Assembly: GCF_024172095.1 (NCBI RefSeq)
Contig: NZ_JAMZDX010000008.1
Coordinates: forward strand, 124,001-188,000
Direction of reading: 5' to 3'
Length of the DNA stretch: 64,000 bases
From: Kitasatospora cinereorecta
GTDB taxonomy: Bacteria; Actinomycetota; Actinomycetes; Streptomycetales; Streptomycetaceae
Made by a program: the position numbers and the translations under genes. Positions within the stretch are counted from its first letter, which is position 1; each line of letters opens with the position of its first letter. The notes beneath the pieces were generated by a model that saw nothing but the letters and a program-made list of their open reading frames with translations, had not been told where the DNA came from and did not search any database. Of the stretch, positions 35,507-43,704 are shown piece after piece.

Positions 35507-35695
35507 ACTCTGGGTCTTTGGTGGTGTGCACGTGCCCGGGGTGGTAGCTCCACCAAACCGCCCCGGAGTGCCTGCCCATGCGCAGCGCTGATGCGTTGTC
35601 CGATCGCCAGGGCGCCGGGTCTCCCGGTTGGCCTGGAGGGCGGAGAGAGCACCGCGAAGCGACCCTCACCCCTCCGCCTCCCCGAGGAGCCCTTG
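35507..35695. other. Non-coding leader of the plus-strand cluster
   Basis: The frame starting at 35348 stays open here, but the RBS before ATG 35696 and the operator boxes argue that this stretch is a 5' untranslated region. No hairpin as strong as those downstream was seen. Confidence 0.4.
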
Positions 35696-36535
35696 ATGAC
35701 CACCTCGCCCGCGATCCCCACAGCCCAGCCCCGCAAGCCCCGGACCCGTACGAAGAATGTCTCCTGCTGGCCGGCCATCATCGCCTCGGCCCTGCCGTCC
35801 AACCTGATCGAGCTCACCCCCGGCCTGGAGCACCTGGCCTGCCCGGACTGCAACACGTGGTGCCCCATCACCACCGACAAGGGCAGCAAGCAGAGGAAGT
35901 TGGTCCCGCACCACACCCGCCCTGCTGGCACCCCCGGCGCTCACCGCTGCCGCAGCTCAAACCGCCTGGTCAACATCGACCTGTCGGTCGACGCATGGCA
36001 GCAGAAGCGGGCCGACGCCAACAAGGAAGCCGCCTCCCGTAGGCCGACCACCGTGCTGAAGAAGGTGAAGGCACCGGCCGCCCCGGCGATCACCCAGCTC
36101 GACCCGGCCCCGGCCACCGCCGACTCCGCCCGCAAGACCTACGAGACGCACCGCGCCCGCTGCGCGGCCTGCACCGGCAGGAAGCACTGCCAGGACGGCG
36201 AGCATCTGGCCGCCGACTACCTGCGTCTGCTGCGCCGCGAGCCCGAGCGCCGCCGCATCCGCGCACTGTACGAGGAGGTCCAGGCCGCTGGCGAGCGCGC
36301 CCGGGCTCGCCAGCTCCCGACCCGCCGGGCCAAGGAGTGGGCGAACGTTGAGAAGGCCGTCGCCAACGCCGACGCCGCCCGCAAGAAGGAGCTGATCGGC
36401 GCGCGGTCCCCGATCCTCGGTGCCGACGTCCCGACCGACCACGAGGACACCAAGGAGCAGGCCCGTGCGCTCGCCCAGGCCCGCACCGAGAAGGCGATCC
36501 GCGAGGCGAGCCCGATCAAGCGCAACGCGGCCTGA
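35696..36535 (+). CDS. Unknown cysteine-containing protein, 279 residues
   Basis: Starts at ATG 35696 with GAGGAG 6 nt upstream. LACPDCNTWCPIT (about 50-62) with HRCRSS (about 83-88) is a probable zinc site, and CAACTGRKHC near 156-165 is a second cysteine cluster. The C-terminal 100 residues are Lys/Arg/Ala-rich helix. I recognise similar proteins as the first gene of Streptomyces mobile-element clusters but know no function. Confidence 0.6.
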   Translation: MTTSPAIPTAQPRKPRTRTKNVSCWPAIIASALPSNLIELTPGLEHLACPDCNTWCPITTDKGSKQRKLVPHHTRPAGTPGAHRCRSSNRLVNIDLSVDAWQQKRADANKEAASRRPTTVLKKVKAPAAPAITQLDPAPATADSARKTYETHRARCAACTGRKHCQDGEHLAADYLRLLRREPERRRIRALYEEVQAAGERARARQLPTRRAKEWANVEKAVANADAARKKELIGARSPILGADVPTDHEDTKEQARALAQARTEKAIREASPIKRNAA

Positions 36536-36636
36536 CCAGCACCACCCCGGGCCCGGCCCGGCCCCAGAACTGAATCACCACCAGCCGCGGCGGCCCGGAA
36601 TCTCCGGGTCGCCGCTTCGCATCCCAGGAGGCCATC

Positions 36637-36858
36637 GTGCGCTACGCCATCGTCCCCCGCGTGCTGCTCCACCTGCTCACCCAGCCCACCGCTCCGGCCG
36701 ACCCCGTCCCGGCCAGCAATACCGACCTGCGGCAGACGCCGACGGAGAAACGGCTGATCGCCGCGGCCAGCCCGCTGCGGGGCGGCCCGCGCCACCGGTT
36801 CCGCCGGCCGATGCGCTACGCCACCGGCCTCCCGGCCCCCGTGCTCGCCGCCGCCTGA
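36637..36858 (+). CDS. Small unknown protein, 73 residues
   Basis: GTG start with GGAGG 6 nt upstream. Basic, with RRPMRYATGLPAPVLAAA at the end; no domain recognised. A perfect terminator hairpin follows about 90 nt later. Confidence 0.45.
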   Translation: MRYAIVPRVLLHLLTQPTAPADPVPASNTDLRQTPTEKRLIAAASPLRGGPRHRFRRPMRYATGLPAPVLAAA

Positions 36859-36950
36859 CCCGCGTGTCTCTCCTGCGACGCTGCCCGTCGCCTCCGCCCC
36901 GGACCGGTGCGGAGACGGAGGGGGGACGGCAGGAGCCGCCCTGAAATGCC

Positions 36951-36982
36951 GAAGGCCCCGGGAGTGCGATCCCGGGGCCTTC
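36951..36982 (+). terminator. Perfect 13-bp hairpin
   Basis: GAAGGCCCCGGGA (36951-36963) and TCCCGGGGCCTTC (36970-36982) flank the loop GTGCGA. It separates the first two genes of the cluster from the next operon. Confidence 0.75.
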
Positions 36983-37012
36983 GAGTCCGTCGCCTAATAG
37001 GAGGCAACGACC

Positions 37013-37120
37013 TTGCTGAACACCATGATGGCACGCCAGACGCTCACCGCCGTCGCGGGGGACAGCGACCCGGACATGGACGAGGCGCTGCGCCGGGTCC
37101 GCCAGGGCGGAGGCCGGTGA
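37013..37120 (+). CDS. Micro-protein, 35 residues, coupled to the ATPase gene
   Basis: TTG start at 37013 with TAGGAGG 8 nt upstream; sequence MLNTMMARQTLTAVAGDSDP then DMDEALRRVRQGGGR. Its TGA overlaps the ATG of the next gene (TGATG), so it may be a leader peptide for coupling or a real small partner. Two in-frame ATGs at 37025 and 37028 are alternatives. Confidence 0.45.
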   Translation: MLNTMMARQTLTAVAGDSDPDMDEALRRVRQGGGR

Positions 37121-37614
37121 TGACCACCACCGTCTTCGGCACCGGCACCGCGCCCGACCTCACCATCAGCGGCCCGGTGCTGCCCGCACCCCGCCCCGGT
37201 CTTTACCTCGTGCCCCGCCTGGGTGGGATCACTGCCCACCTGACGGCCGACCAGGGCACCGTGCAGACCGTGCGGGCCCTGGCCCTGACCGTCCTGGTCG
37301 CCCACGGCGTTGACCTGGAGACCGCCGAGTCCGCGCAGTTGGTCCTGTCCGAGCTGATCGGCAACGCCGTGCGGGCCTGCGGGGAGCACGGCCCGCTGGT
37401 CGTGGAGGTCTTCCGCGCCGAGCACGACGCGGTCGTCACCGTCCACGACCCGCTCGCCAGCGCCGGCCCGCGCCGCGCCGACACCGCCCCGGACAACGAC
37501 GACGCGGAGTCCGGCCGCGGCCTGCTCATCGTCGACGTCCTCGCCCCCGGCTGGACCGTCCAGCCGTCCCCGATCGGCAAGCGCATCCGCTGCCGCATTC
37601 CTGCGGCCAGCTGA
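37120..37614 (+). CDS. Anti-sigma-factor-like histidine-kinase-fold ATPase
   Basis: A 164-residue protein. LVLSELIGNAVRACGEHGPL is the N box, VTVHDPLAS the G1 region, and GRGLLIVDVLAPGWTV the G2 region of GHKL ATPases of the RsbW/SpoIIAB type. Streptomyces has many such single-domain proteins, of which a few are proven anti-sigma factors. No partner sigma factor is visible here. Confidence 0.78.
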   Translation: MTTTVFGTGTAPDLTISGPVLPAPRPGLYLVPRLGGITAHLTADQGTVQTVRALALTVLVAHGVDLETAESAQLVLSELIGNAVRACGEHGPLVVEVFRAEHDAVVTVHDPLASAGPRRADTAPDNDDAESGRGLLIVDVLAPGWTVQPSPIGKRIRCRIPAAS

Positions 37615-37705
37615 CCGACCGCCCCTCCCCCTGCGCCCGCTGCGCCCCGGACCTCGGCCCGGGGCGCAGCGAGGCTCGCGAACTTCCCCGGCCCGGAGGC
37701 CAACC

Positions 37706-38155
37706 ATGAAGCACCGCGCCCGCACTTCCTCCCCCGCCCGCCGCGCGTACTACGACGCCGCCAGCTACCGGCGGTGGGTCGCCCGCCAGATCGGCCCGCG
37801 CTGCGTCGGCGGCATCTACCGCAGCGGCTACTCCGACTCGGTCTACGAGGTCTTGGCGATCGACCCGGGCCCGCGTGAGGGCTGGCCGACCTGGCGGATC
37901 ACCGTCCGCACGCTCGGCGAGGACATGACGCGCTGGCACTGCACCGCCTGGGACGCCGACCACGACCACGACCAGGTTGTCGCCGAGCCCGGCGTGCAGG
38001 CCCTGCGGGTCTGGGTCGAGCACACGCTCACCCGGCCGGCCAGCAGCGGCGCGCTCCTGGAGCAGCGCCACGTCCTGGACGAGGCCGCTCACCCCGGCAC
38101 CGTCGGTGCGCTCTACGAACTCGCGCGCGCCGCCCGGATCCCCTCGAAGGCCTGA
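37706..38155 (+). CDS. Unknown protein with LEQRHVLDEAA tail
   Basis: A 149-residue protein; GGAGG precedes ATG 37706. The central part (GIYRSGYSDSVYEVLAI, then RITVRTLGEDM) looks like a small beta barrel. The C-terminus LLEQRHVLDEAAHPGTV is nearly repeated in the protein at 38880-39134, indicating a shared module. Confidence 0.55.
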   Translation: MKHRARTSSPARRAYYDAASYRRWVARQIGPRCVGGIYRSGYSDSVYEVLAIDPGPREGWPTWRITVRTLGEDMTRWHCTAWDADHDHDQVVAEPGVQALRVWVEHTLTRPASSGALLEQRHVLDEAAHPGTVGALYELARAARIPSKA

Positions 38156-38191
38156 GCGCACCACCACCCAAGAAGACGAGGAGAGGCCGTC

Positions 38192-38443
38192 ATGGACTGG
38201 CGCCACCGCGCGGTGTGCCGCGACGAGGACCCCGAGCTGTTCTTCCCGATCGGCAACACCGGCCCGGCCCTGCTGCAGATCGAGGAGGCCAAGGCCGTGT
38301 GCCGCCGCTGCCCGGTCATGGAGCAGTGCCTGACCTGGGCCCTGGAAACCGGCGAGAACGCCGGCGTGTGGGGCGGTTTGAGCGAGGAGGAGCGGCGGGC
38401 GATGAAGCGCCGTGCCGCCCGCAACCGAGCCCGCACCGCCTGA
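38192..38443 (+). CDS. WhiB-family iron-sulfur regulator
   Basis: An 83-residue Wbl protein. The four cluster cysteines are C9 (AVCRDEDPELFFP), C37 and C40 (CRRCPV) and C46 (EQCLTWAL), followed by the GVWGG turn and a basic tail KRRAARNRART for DNA contact. Plasmid-borne Wbl proteins are common in Streptomyces. It may tune element or host developmental genes; the target is unknown. Confidence 0.93.
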   Translation: MDWRHRAVCRDEDPELFFPIGNTGPALLQIEEAKAVCRRCPVMEQCLTWALETGENAGVWGGLSEEERRAMKRRAARNRARTA

Positions 38444-38528
38444 CCGCCTCGGTTGCTGTCGTTCGCCGCCGCCCCTCCCTCGGTCAGCACCGGGCGCGGG
38501 GCGGCGGTGTTCGACGGTGCCCGACGCG
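38441..38528 (+). repeat. Intergenic repeat copy A (about 88 bp)
   Basis: From the whiB stop onward this DNA is nearly the same as 39132-39216, including TGTTCGACGGTGCCCGACGC at the right end. Internal CGCCGCC/GGCGGCG stretches can form a stem, so it may act as a terminator or processing element. Confidence 0.65.
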
Positions 38529-38563
38529 CCGTCCATTCCGTCCAGCTCAGCAAGGAGCCCCCG

Positions 38564-38821
38564 GTGTCCCAGACCAACACCGCCGCCACTCAGTCCAGCC
38601 GCCGCGCCGCCGAGCAGGGCACGCACTTCTACGTCCTGACCCTGCAGAAGCCCACGCAGAACGGCATGGCCACCGGCACCACCTCCGGCACCCACACCCC
38701 GCCCGCCCACTGGACCGTCCAGGACTTCCTCGCCGCTGCCCGCGCCGACCTGGAGCACAGCCAGCCCGAGCTGCGCGGCGGCGTCGTCGTCCACTTCGAC
38801 GTGCGCCCCAACCAGCTGTGA
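38564..38821 (+). CDS. Unknown protein, 85 residues
   Basis: GTG start with AAGGAG upstream. HFYVLTLQKPTQNGM, then HWTVQDFLAAARADL, looks like a small alpha/beta protein. No family assigned. Confidence 0.5.
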   Translation: MSQTNTAATQSSRRAAEQGTHFYVLTLQKPTQNGMATGTTSGTHTPPAHWTVQDFLAAARADLEHSQPELRGGVVVHFDVRPNQL

Positions 38822-38879
38822 CCTGCGATCAGCAGGGATCGAACAGCACCAGTCACGACCAGACAGAAGGAGCACGCAC

Positions 38880-39134
38880 GTGATGACGCGCGAGGAGTAC
38901 GACGCCTGGCAGGCCGAGCTGGCGGAGATGAACGCCGCGTACGAGGAGGCCGACCAGGCCGAGTACGAGGCCTTCATGGACGAGCTCGACGCCCGCGACC
39001 TGCGCGCCTGGGCGGACACCGTCCTGGGCCGCACGGCGGTCGGCGGTGCGGAGCTGGAGCAGCGGCACGTCCTGGACGAGGCCGCCCGCCCGGACCTGGT
39101 CGAGGCGTTCCGGCGCTTCGTTGCCGCAGTCTGA
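38880..39134 (+). CDS. Small acidic protein with LEQRHVLDEAA tail
   Basis: An 84-residue, strongly acidic helical protein (EYDAWQAELAEMNAAYEEAD). GTG at 38880 follows AAGGAG by 7 nt; ATG at 38883 is equally possible. The end GAELEQRHVLDEAARPDLV repeats the tail of the gene at 37706. Confidence 0.5.
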   Translation: MMTREEYDAWQAELAEMNAAYEEADQAEYEAFMDELDARDLRAWADTVLGRTAVGGAELEQRHVLDEAARPDLVEAFRRFVAAV

Positions 39135-39216
39135 CCGCGTCGGTTGGTTGTCGTTCGCCGCCGCTCCGCCCCGGACCACCGGGCGCGGGGCGGCGGTGTT
39201 CGACGGTGCCCGACGC
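39132..39216 (+). repeat. Intergenic repeat copy B (about 85 bp)
   Basis: Second copy of the repeat at 38441-38528, again beginning exactly at a stop codon. Confidence 0.65.
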
Positions 39217-39249
39217 ACCCGCCCCCTCTCCCCTACATAGGAGGACCCC

Positions 39250-39840
39250 GTGAGCAAGCCGAACTGGATGGCCGCGCGCCTCGGCGTGAAGCGCACCCCC
39301 GAGCCGCTGGCGCAGCTGCTGGAGCTGGGCCGCTGGCTGGACGACCCGTCCCGCCGCTATGCCTGGCGCGCCGCCCGCAAGGAGCGGTCGGCGGCCGTCA
39401 CCGACGCCGACCGCGCCTACCACGATGGCCGGCGCCCCAGCCTGCGGACCAAGGCCGCCCGGATCGCCGACCTGCACGAGCAGCTGGAGCTGGCCCAGGG
39501 CCGCGCCTGCCTGCTCCTCCTGGTCGAGGAGTTCGCCGAGCAGATGCGGCTGCGGATCACGGCAACCGTGCACCGCCCCGACCCGGTCCAGAACGACCCT
39601 CAGCACCTGGAATTGCTGGCCGCGCGCATCGACGCCAGCACCCGCGAGCTGCTTGCCGCCCTCGCGGCCGACTTCATCTACCCCGACGAGGCGCACCGCA
39701 GCGCCGAGGCCGCCCTCGGCGAACTGCTTAGCCCCCAGCAGGCCGTGGAGACCACCGGCGCCCCCGCCAGCCTGAGCCGCTGGGCCGACCAGATCGAGTT
39801 CGCACTGACCGTCGTCCAGACGGCCTCCACCCGCGCCTGA
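39250..39840 (+). CDS. Unknown helical protein, 196 residues
   Basis: GTG start after AGGAGG. Predicted all-helical (LHEQLELAQGRACLLLLVEEFAEQ), ending WADQIEFALTVVQTASTRA. It precedes the next gene by 21 nt and probably shares its transcript. Confidence 0.5.
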   Translation: MSKPNWMAARLGVKRTPEPLAQLLELGRWLDDPSRRYAWRAARKERSAAVTDADRAYHDGRRPSLRTKAARIADLHEQLELAQGRACLLLLVEEFAEQMRLRITATVHRPDPVQNDPQHLELLAARIDASTRELLAALAADFIYPDEAHRSAEAALGELLSPQQAVETTGAPASLSRWADQIEFALTVVQTASTRA

Positions 39841-39861
39841 CCCGATCAAAGGAGCCCCGCC

Positions 39862-40455
39862 GTGCTGACCATCACCACCACCGCCCGCCTCGACGCGCTG
39901 CGCCAGCGCGCGGACCAGGCCGAGACCGCTCGCGCCGACACCAACCGCCGACTGGAGGAACTCCTGGAGCAGCGGCACGTGACCGGCCAGGAACGGCTGG
40001 ACACGCGCAACGAAGCGGCCGCCGTGCGGGACGAGCTGGAGGCCGCGAAGCAGCTCGCCCGCGAGGTGATGGCCAGCGAGACCCGGACCCGGAGCGTGTG
40101 CGACTTCATGATGAGGGACGCGAGCGCGGGGCTCGCCGCCCGCGACCGCACCATCGCCGAGCTGCGCGCCGAGCTGGATCGGGCCCTCGGCCAGCCGGCC
40201 GAGCCGGAACTGCCGGAGCACACGGTGCTGCAGTTCCGCACCATCGGCGGCGGCCTGGTCGCGCTGATCGCCGCGCCGGACGAGGACCGCTACGACCGCG
40301 ATCCCGTCTACGGGTACCAGTGCCTGACGTGCGGCGGCGAAGTCAGTGGCGCCTTCCGGGTGGAAGACGGCCGCCGGTGGGCCAACGAGCATGCCGCCGT
40401 CTGCCGGGCGATCCCGCCCGCCGTCGCCGCCGAGAAGGTCGGCGTTCGCACCTGA
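39862..40455 (+). CDS. Coiled-coil protein with C-terminal zinc-like site
   Basis: A 197-residue protein. Residues 8-105 are a continuous coiled coil; the end has YQCLTCGGEVSGAF and HAAVC, a possible C-x2-C ... H-x3-C site. Function unknown. Confidence 0.5.
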   Translation: MLTITTTARLDALRQRADQAETARADTNRRLEELLEQRHVTGQERLDTRNEAAAVRDELEAAKQLAREVMASETRTRSVCDFMMRDASAGLAARDRTIAELRAELDRALGQPAEPELPEHTVLQFRTIGGGLVALIAAPDEDRYDRDPVYGYQCLTCGGEVSGAFRVEDGRRWANEHAAVCRAIPPAVAAEKVGVRT

Positions 40456-40461
40456 CCGAGC

Positions 40462-40722
40462 CCGGTTTCGGGACCGGTCGCCCTCACTTCGCCGACAACG
40501 GCGGCCGTTTCGGAAGCACCCGATCTCGTTTCGGGAGCAGCGGCCGCCGTTTCGGTATCACCGATTCGAGCCCTTTCGGAGGCCCCTGTGACGATCACCG
40601 ACATGCCGCCGAGGGCGGCCCTGCCCGGCCCGCAGCGCCCCGCGCCAGGCCCCGTTTCGGCGCCGACCGCGCCCGTTTCGGAAGCAACCGAGAGCGTTTC
40701 GCCCGCGCCGTGGTCCGTTTCG
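40462..40722 (+). repeat. Cluster of GTTTCG(G) repeats before and inside the DUF2637 gene
   Basis: GTTTCG occurs at about 40465, 40506, 40527, 40548, 40653, 40673, 40695 and 40716, with a CTTTCGG variant at about 40573. Most are about 20-24 nt apart. The run begins in non-coding DNA and continues into codons 20-45 of the next gene, so it is not explained by protein coding alone. Confidence 0.5.
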
Positions 40723-42303
40723 CAGGCGCCCGCCGAGGAGGCGGCCAGCCGCAATCCGCTCATGATCCTCCTGTCCCTGGCGGCGGCCGTCGGCGGCATC
40801 CTCGTCGGCGTCATCGGCTTCGCCATGTCCTACGACACGCTCTCCCACGTCGCCCTCAATTCCTGGGGGTTCGGCGAGCGCCTCGCTCCGTGGTTCCCCG
40901 TCGGCGTGGACGCGAGCATCGTGGCGTTCCTGGCCCTGGACCTGTACCTGGTCCGCAAGGGCACCCCGTGGCCGGTGCTGCGCATGGCCGCGCACGCCAT
41001 GACCGGCGCGACGATCTGGTTCAACGCCAGCTCACAGGGCTCTATCCGAGCCGATCCGGTGCGGGCGGGGGCGCACGGCGCGATGCCGTTCCTGTTCGTC
41101 ATCGGGGTCGAGGCCGCCCGCCGCCTGATCATCCACAAGGCCAGGTTGGAGGCTGGCACCACCAGCGACAGGGTGCCGCTGCACCGCTGGCTGCTGGCCC
41201 CGGTGAAGACCCCGCGGTTCTACCGGACGATGCGGCTGACCGGCGTCACCTCCTACATGGAGATGATCCGCCGGGAGCAGGAGCTCATCGCCTACGAGCT
41301 GTGGCTCAAGCGCAAGTACGGCGGCGACCTGTCCCTGGCCAGCGAGGACGAGCTGCTGCCGATGACGATGGCCCGCTACGGCTACACCGTCGCCCAGGCC
41401 CTGGCCATGCCGGACGAGCAGGACCAGGCCGCCGAGGCCCGCGCCGAGGTGGCCGAGCGCCGGCGCCTGGCTGCCGAGACCCGCGCCCGGATCGCGCAGT
41501 CCGACGCCGTGGCCGAGCAGCTACGGGCCGACGGCCGGGTCGAGGCGGTCCGCGCGCAGGTGGAAGGCGAGACCGGCCAGGCCCGTGCCCACGCCAAGGC
41601 CCAGGTCACCGCCGCCGAGCGGGTCGCCCAGGCTGAGGAGGAGGCGCTGGAGACGGCGGTGATGGCCGAGGCCAAGGCCCGCACTGTCGCCGCCCAGCGC
41701 CAGGAGGCCGAGGAGCGCAAGGCGAAGGCCGAGATCGACCTCGAGGCGGCCGAGCTGGAGTGTCTCGCCGCCGAGGAGCGCCGGCAGGCGGCGGAGGCCG
41801 ACCGGATCGCCGCCGCCGAGGCGGCGGCGGTCGAGACGCAGGCCATCGCCGAAGCGCGCCGCGCCACCCTCGAAGCGGAAGAGGCCACTGCCGAAACGAA
41901 GAAGGCCGTCGCCGAAGCGCGCCGCGTCACTGCCGAGGAGAACCGGATCGCGGACGAGGAGCGGGCCCGTCAGGAGGCAGCGATCGCGGCTGCCGAGCAG
42001 TCCAAGAAGGACGCTGCCGAAGCGCTCCGGGTCGCTGCCGAAACGCGGCGGGCCGCTGCCGAAATCGAGCTGGCCGCGGTCGAAGCGGAGGACACCGCCA
42101 AGCTCCGGCCGCGCGAGCGGGCGGTGCGCCGGGTCGCCCGGATGATCCTCACCGCCCATGCCACCAACCCCGACTCGGCCTCGGCCGAGCAGCTGGTGTC
42201 CCTCGCCGAGATCCAGGCCGCGCTGGACGTCTCCTCCTCCGCCACCGCCTCCGAGTACCGCCAGGAGGCCATCGAGCTGCTCGCCTCCGGCTACCGGCCC
42301 TGA
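40588..42303 (+). CDS. DUF2637 membrane protein with long coiled coil
   Basis: A 571-residue protein; GGAGG precedes GTG 40588. After a Pro/Val/Ser-rich start, four hydrophobic segments between residues 50 and 175 form the DUF2637 membrane domain (FPVGVDASIVAFLALDLYLV is typical). From about 275 to 500 the chain is a charged Ala/Glu/Arg coiled coil. DUF2637 proteins are standard members of Streptomyces conjugative elements and probably work with the DNA translocase at the membrane; direct proof is lacking. Confidence 0.78.
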   Translation: MTITDMPPRAALPGPQRPAPGPVSAPTAPVSEATESVSPAPWSVSQAPAEEAASRNPLMILLSLAAAVGGILVGVIGFAMSYDTLSHVALNSWGFGERLAPWFPVGVDASIVAFLALDLYLVRKGTPWPVLRMAAHAMTGATIWFNASSQGSIRADPVRAGAHGAMPFLFVIGVEAARRLIIHKARLEAGTTSDRVPLHRWLLAPVKTPRFYRTMRLTGVTSYMEMIRREQELIAYELWLKRKYGGDLSLASEDELLPMTMARYGYTVAQALAMPDEQDQAAEARAEVAERRRLAAETRARIAQSDAVAEQLRADGRVEAVRAQVEGETGQARAHAKAQVTAAERVAQAEEEALETAVMAEAKARTVAAQRQEAEERKAKAEIDLEAAELECLAAEERRQAAEADRIAAAEAAAVETQAIAEARRATLEAEEATAETKKAVAEARRVTAEENRIADEERARQEAAIAAAEQSKKDAAEALRVAAETRRAAAEIELAAVEAEDTAKLRPRERAVRRVARMILTAHATNPDSASAEQLVSLAEIQAALDVSSSATASEYRQEAIELLASGYRP

Positions 42304-42442
42304 CCGGTGCCGGGGCGGCAGCGCGAGATTGCCGGCCTCTCCGGTGGCCACCAGGACGCTCACAACGTCCTGGTGACCGCCGAAGGTGCCGACGGCACCG
42401 AGCACCACCGTATCGAGCACAGCCCCAGCGAAGGAGCCCCTG

Positions 42443-42592
42443 ATGAACACCCCGGAGTACGTGGTCGGTCTCGTGCTGATCGTCCTGGTCGTCATCTTGG
42501 CCGTGATCACCCCGCTGTTCCTGGTCCACGCCCGCGGGCGTGACCACGGCCCCGACTGCTGGTGGTGCCACCCGCGGCTGCGCCGCCGCTGA
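42443..42592 (+). CDS. Small single-pass membrane protein
   Basis: Forty-nine residues: YVVGLVLIVLVVILAVITPLFLV is one membrane helix, then CWWCHPRLRRR. AAGGAG precedes the ATG. The position after a DUF2637 gene is typical for plasmid spread (Spd)-type accessory genes, but the assignment is by context. Confidence 0.55.
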   Translation: MNTPEYVVGLVLIVLVVILAVITPLFLVHARGRDHGPDCWWCHPRLRRR

Positions 42593-42798
42593 ACGACCCT
42601 CCCACCCACCGAGATCCGGGCATCTCGGCTGGTCGCCGGGGCCCTCGACCAGGGCTTCCGGAGGCCGGCGAAGGCGCCCGGCCCGGCGCCGAGCACTACC
42701 GCAGCGACCCGGCCGACCGGCCGGAGCCCGGGTCGACGAAGAAACAACCAGGTCACGGCCGTGCCGAGACCGATCCGCGGAATCCCTTGGAGGAACCC

Positions 42799-43269
42799 AT
42801 GACCACACCCGAGAGCCGCGAGTCCATGCGGGCCGTGGCAGCCAACCCGGAGGCCTTCGCCGGCTACCTCGCCGACATGCAGAGCCACCTGCTGGGGCTC
42901 CAGACCACCCTCGCGATACTGGCCCAGGAGACCCAGGTCAAGCTGCGCTCGACCTACGTCGAGGGCGACCGGAAGTACCACGCCCAAATGCGGTCCTGGC
43001 CGGTGGAACGTCAGCTGAATGCGCTCATCAGGGCGCTGGGGAACGCTGCCGCAGCCACCGAAAAGGCTGGATTCCAGCGCCGGAACCACGACAAGAAGGT
43101 GGCCGAGCTTCCGGCACTGCGGTCCGCAAAGGCGCTGGAAAAGGCGAACAAGCGGGCCCCGAAGACATTGCCGGTCAACAATTCCACGGCGGAGGTTCCG
43201 CCGCCCACGAAAACCCGCTACGCTGAGCCCGGGACGCTTTACGATCTGGGCGACAGGCGGTCGGCATGA
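42799..43269 (+). CDS. Unknown protein, 156 residues
   Basis: ATG 42799 follows GGAGG. Mostly helical, with DMQSHLLGLQTTLAILAQET and a basic central region KRAPKTLPVN. It overlaps the next gene by ATGA. It resembles small coiled-coil proteins encoded near transfer genes; no function known. Confidence 0.5.
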   Translation: MTTPESRESMRAVAANPEAFAGYLADMQSHLLGLQTTLAILAQETQVKLRSTYVEGDRKYHAQMRSWPVERQLNALIRALGNAAAATEKAGFQRRNHDKKVAELPALRSAKALEKANKRAPKTLPVNNSTAEVPPPTKTRYAEPGTLYDLGDRRSA

Positions 43270-43574
43270 CGCGGCCGCAGACCAGTATCGAACGGCGCGA
43301 GGCGAACCGGCGGAATTTCTACGTCGATGGTGAAGCCCAGGCGATTGCGAAGCGCGGCGACGACAAAGGCGCCGCAGAGAACTGGCTCCGCATCACCCGC
43401 AAATGGCTGGTCCAGGAATCCAGGGCCGGGCGTGCGGACGTCTGGAGCGGCTGGGCGATGGTCTGCCGGCTGTTCCTGACCGCGATGCAGCGGCGGGCGG
43501 CCGGCGATCCCCGCGTCTGGGACGACCTGCAGACCTACGCGCACTCCGTCACCGCCCAGTTCCCCCCGAAGTGA
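43266..43574 (+). CDS. Unknown protein, 102 residues
   Basis: Coupled by ATGA to the gene before it. Helical, Trp/Arg-rich (ENWLRITRKWLVQESRAGR). A perfect terminator hairpin starts 15 nt after the stop, so the operon ends here. Confidence 0.5.
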   Translation: MTRPQTSIERREANRRNFYVDGEAQAIAKRGDDKGAAENWLRITRKWLVQESRAGRADVWSGWAMVCRLFLTAMQRRAAGDPRVWDDLQTYAHSVTAQFPPK

Positions 43575-43588
43575 CCATGCGTCACCGC

Positions 43589-43619
43589 GAGAGCCCCGCC
43601 GACAGTCGGCGGGGCTCTC
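43589..43619 (+). terminator. Perfect 14-bp hairpin
   Basis: GAGAGCCCCGCCGA (43589-43602) and TCGGCGGGGCTCTC (43606-43619) around a 3-nt loop. Confidence 0.75.
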
Positions 43620-43704
43620 GCGCGCGTAATCGCGTGCACCCGTGCCCGCGTGCACGCGTGCACGAAGACCCCACTCTCTGTCAACCCCTCGAAGGGAGCG
43701 ACCT

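Noticed and set aside
40098..41636. 512-codon plus-strand ORF overlapping the DUF2637 gene
   Set aside because: Out-of-frame Arg/Gly/Pro-rich shadow; the DUF2637 frame has an RBS and clear membrane segments.
42149..43089. Long minus-strand ORFs opposite the DUF2637 coiled coil
   Set aside because: Composition mirrors the Ala/Glu codons of the sense strand; no domain or start signal.
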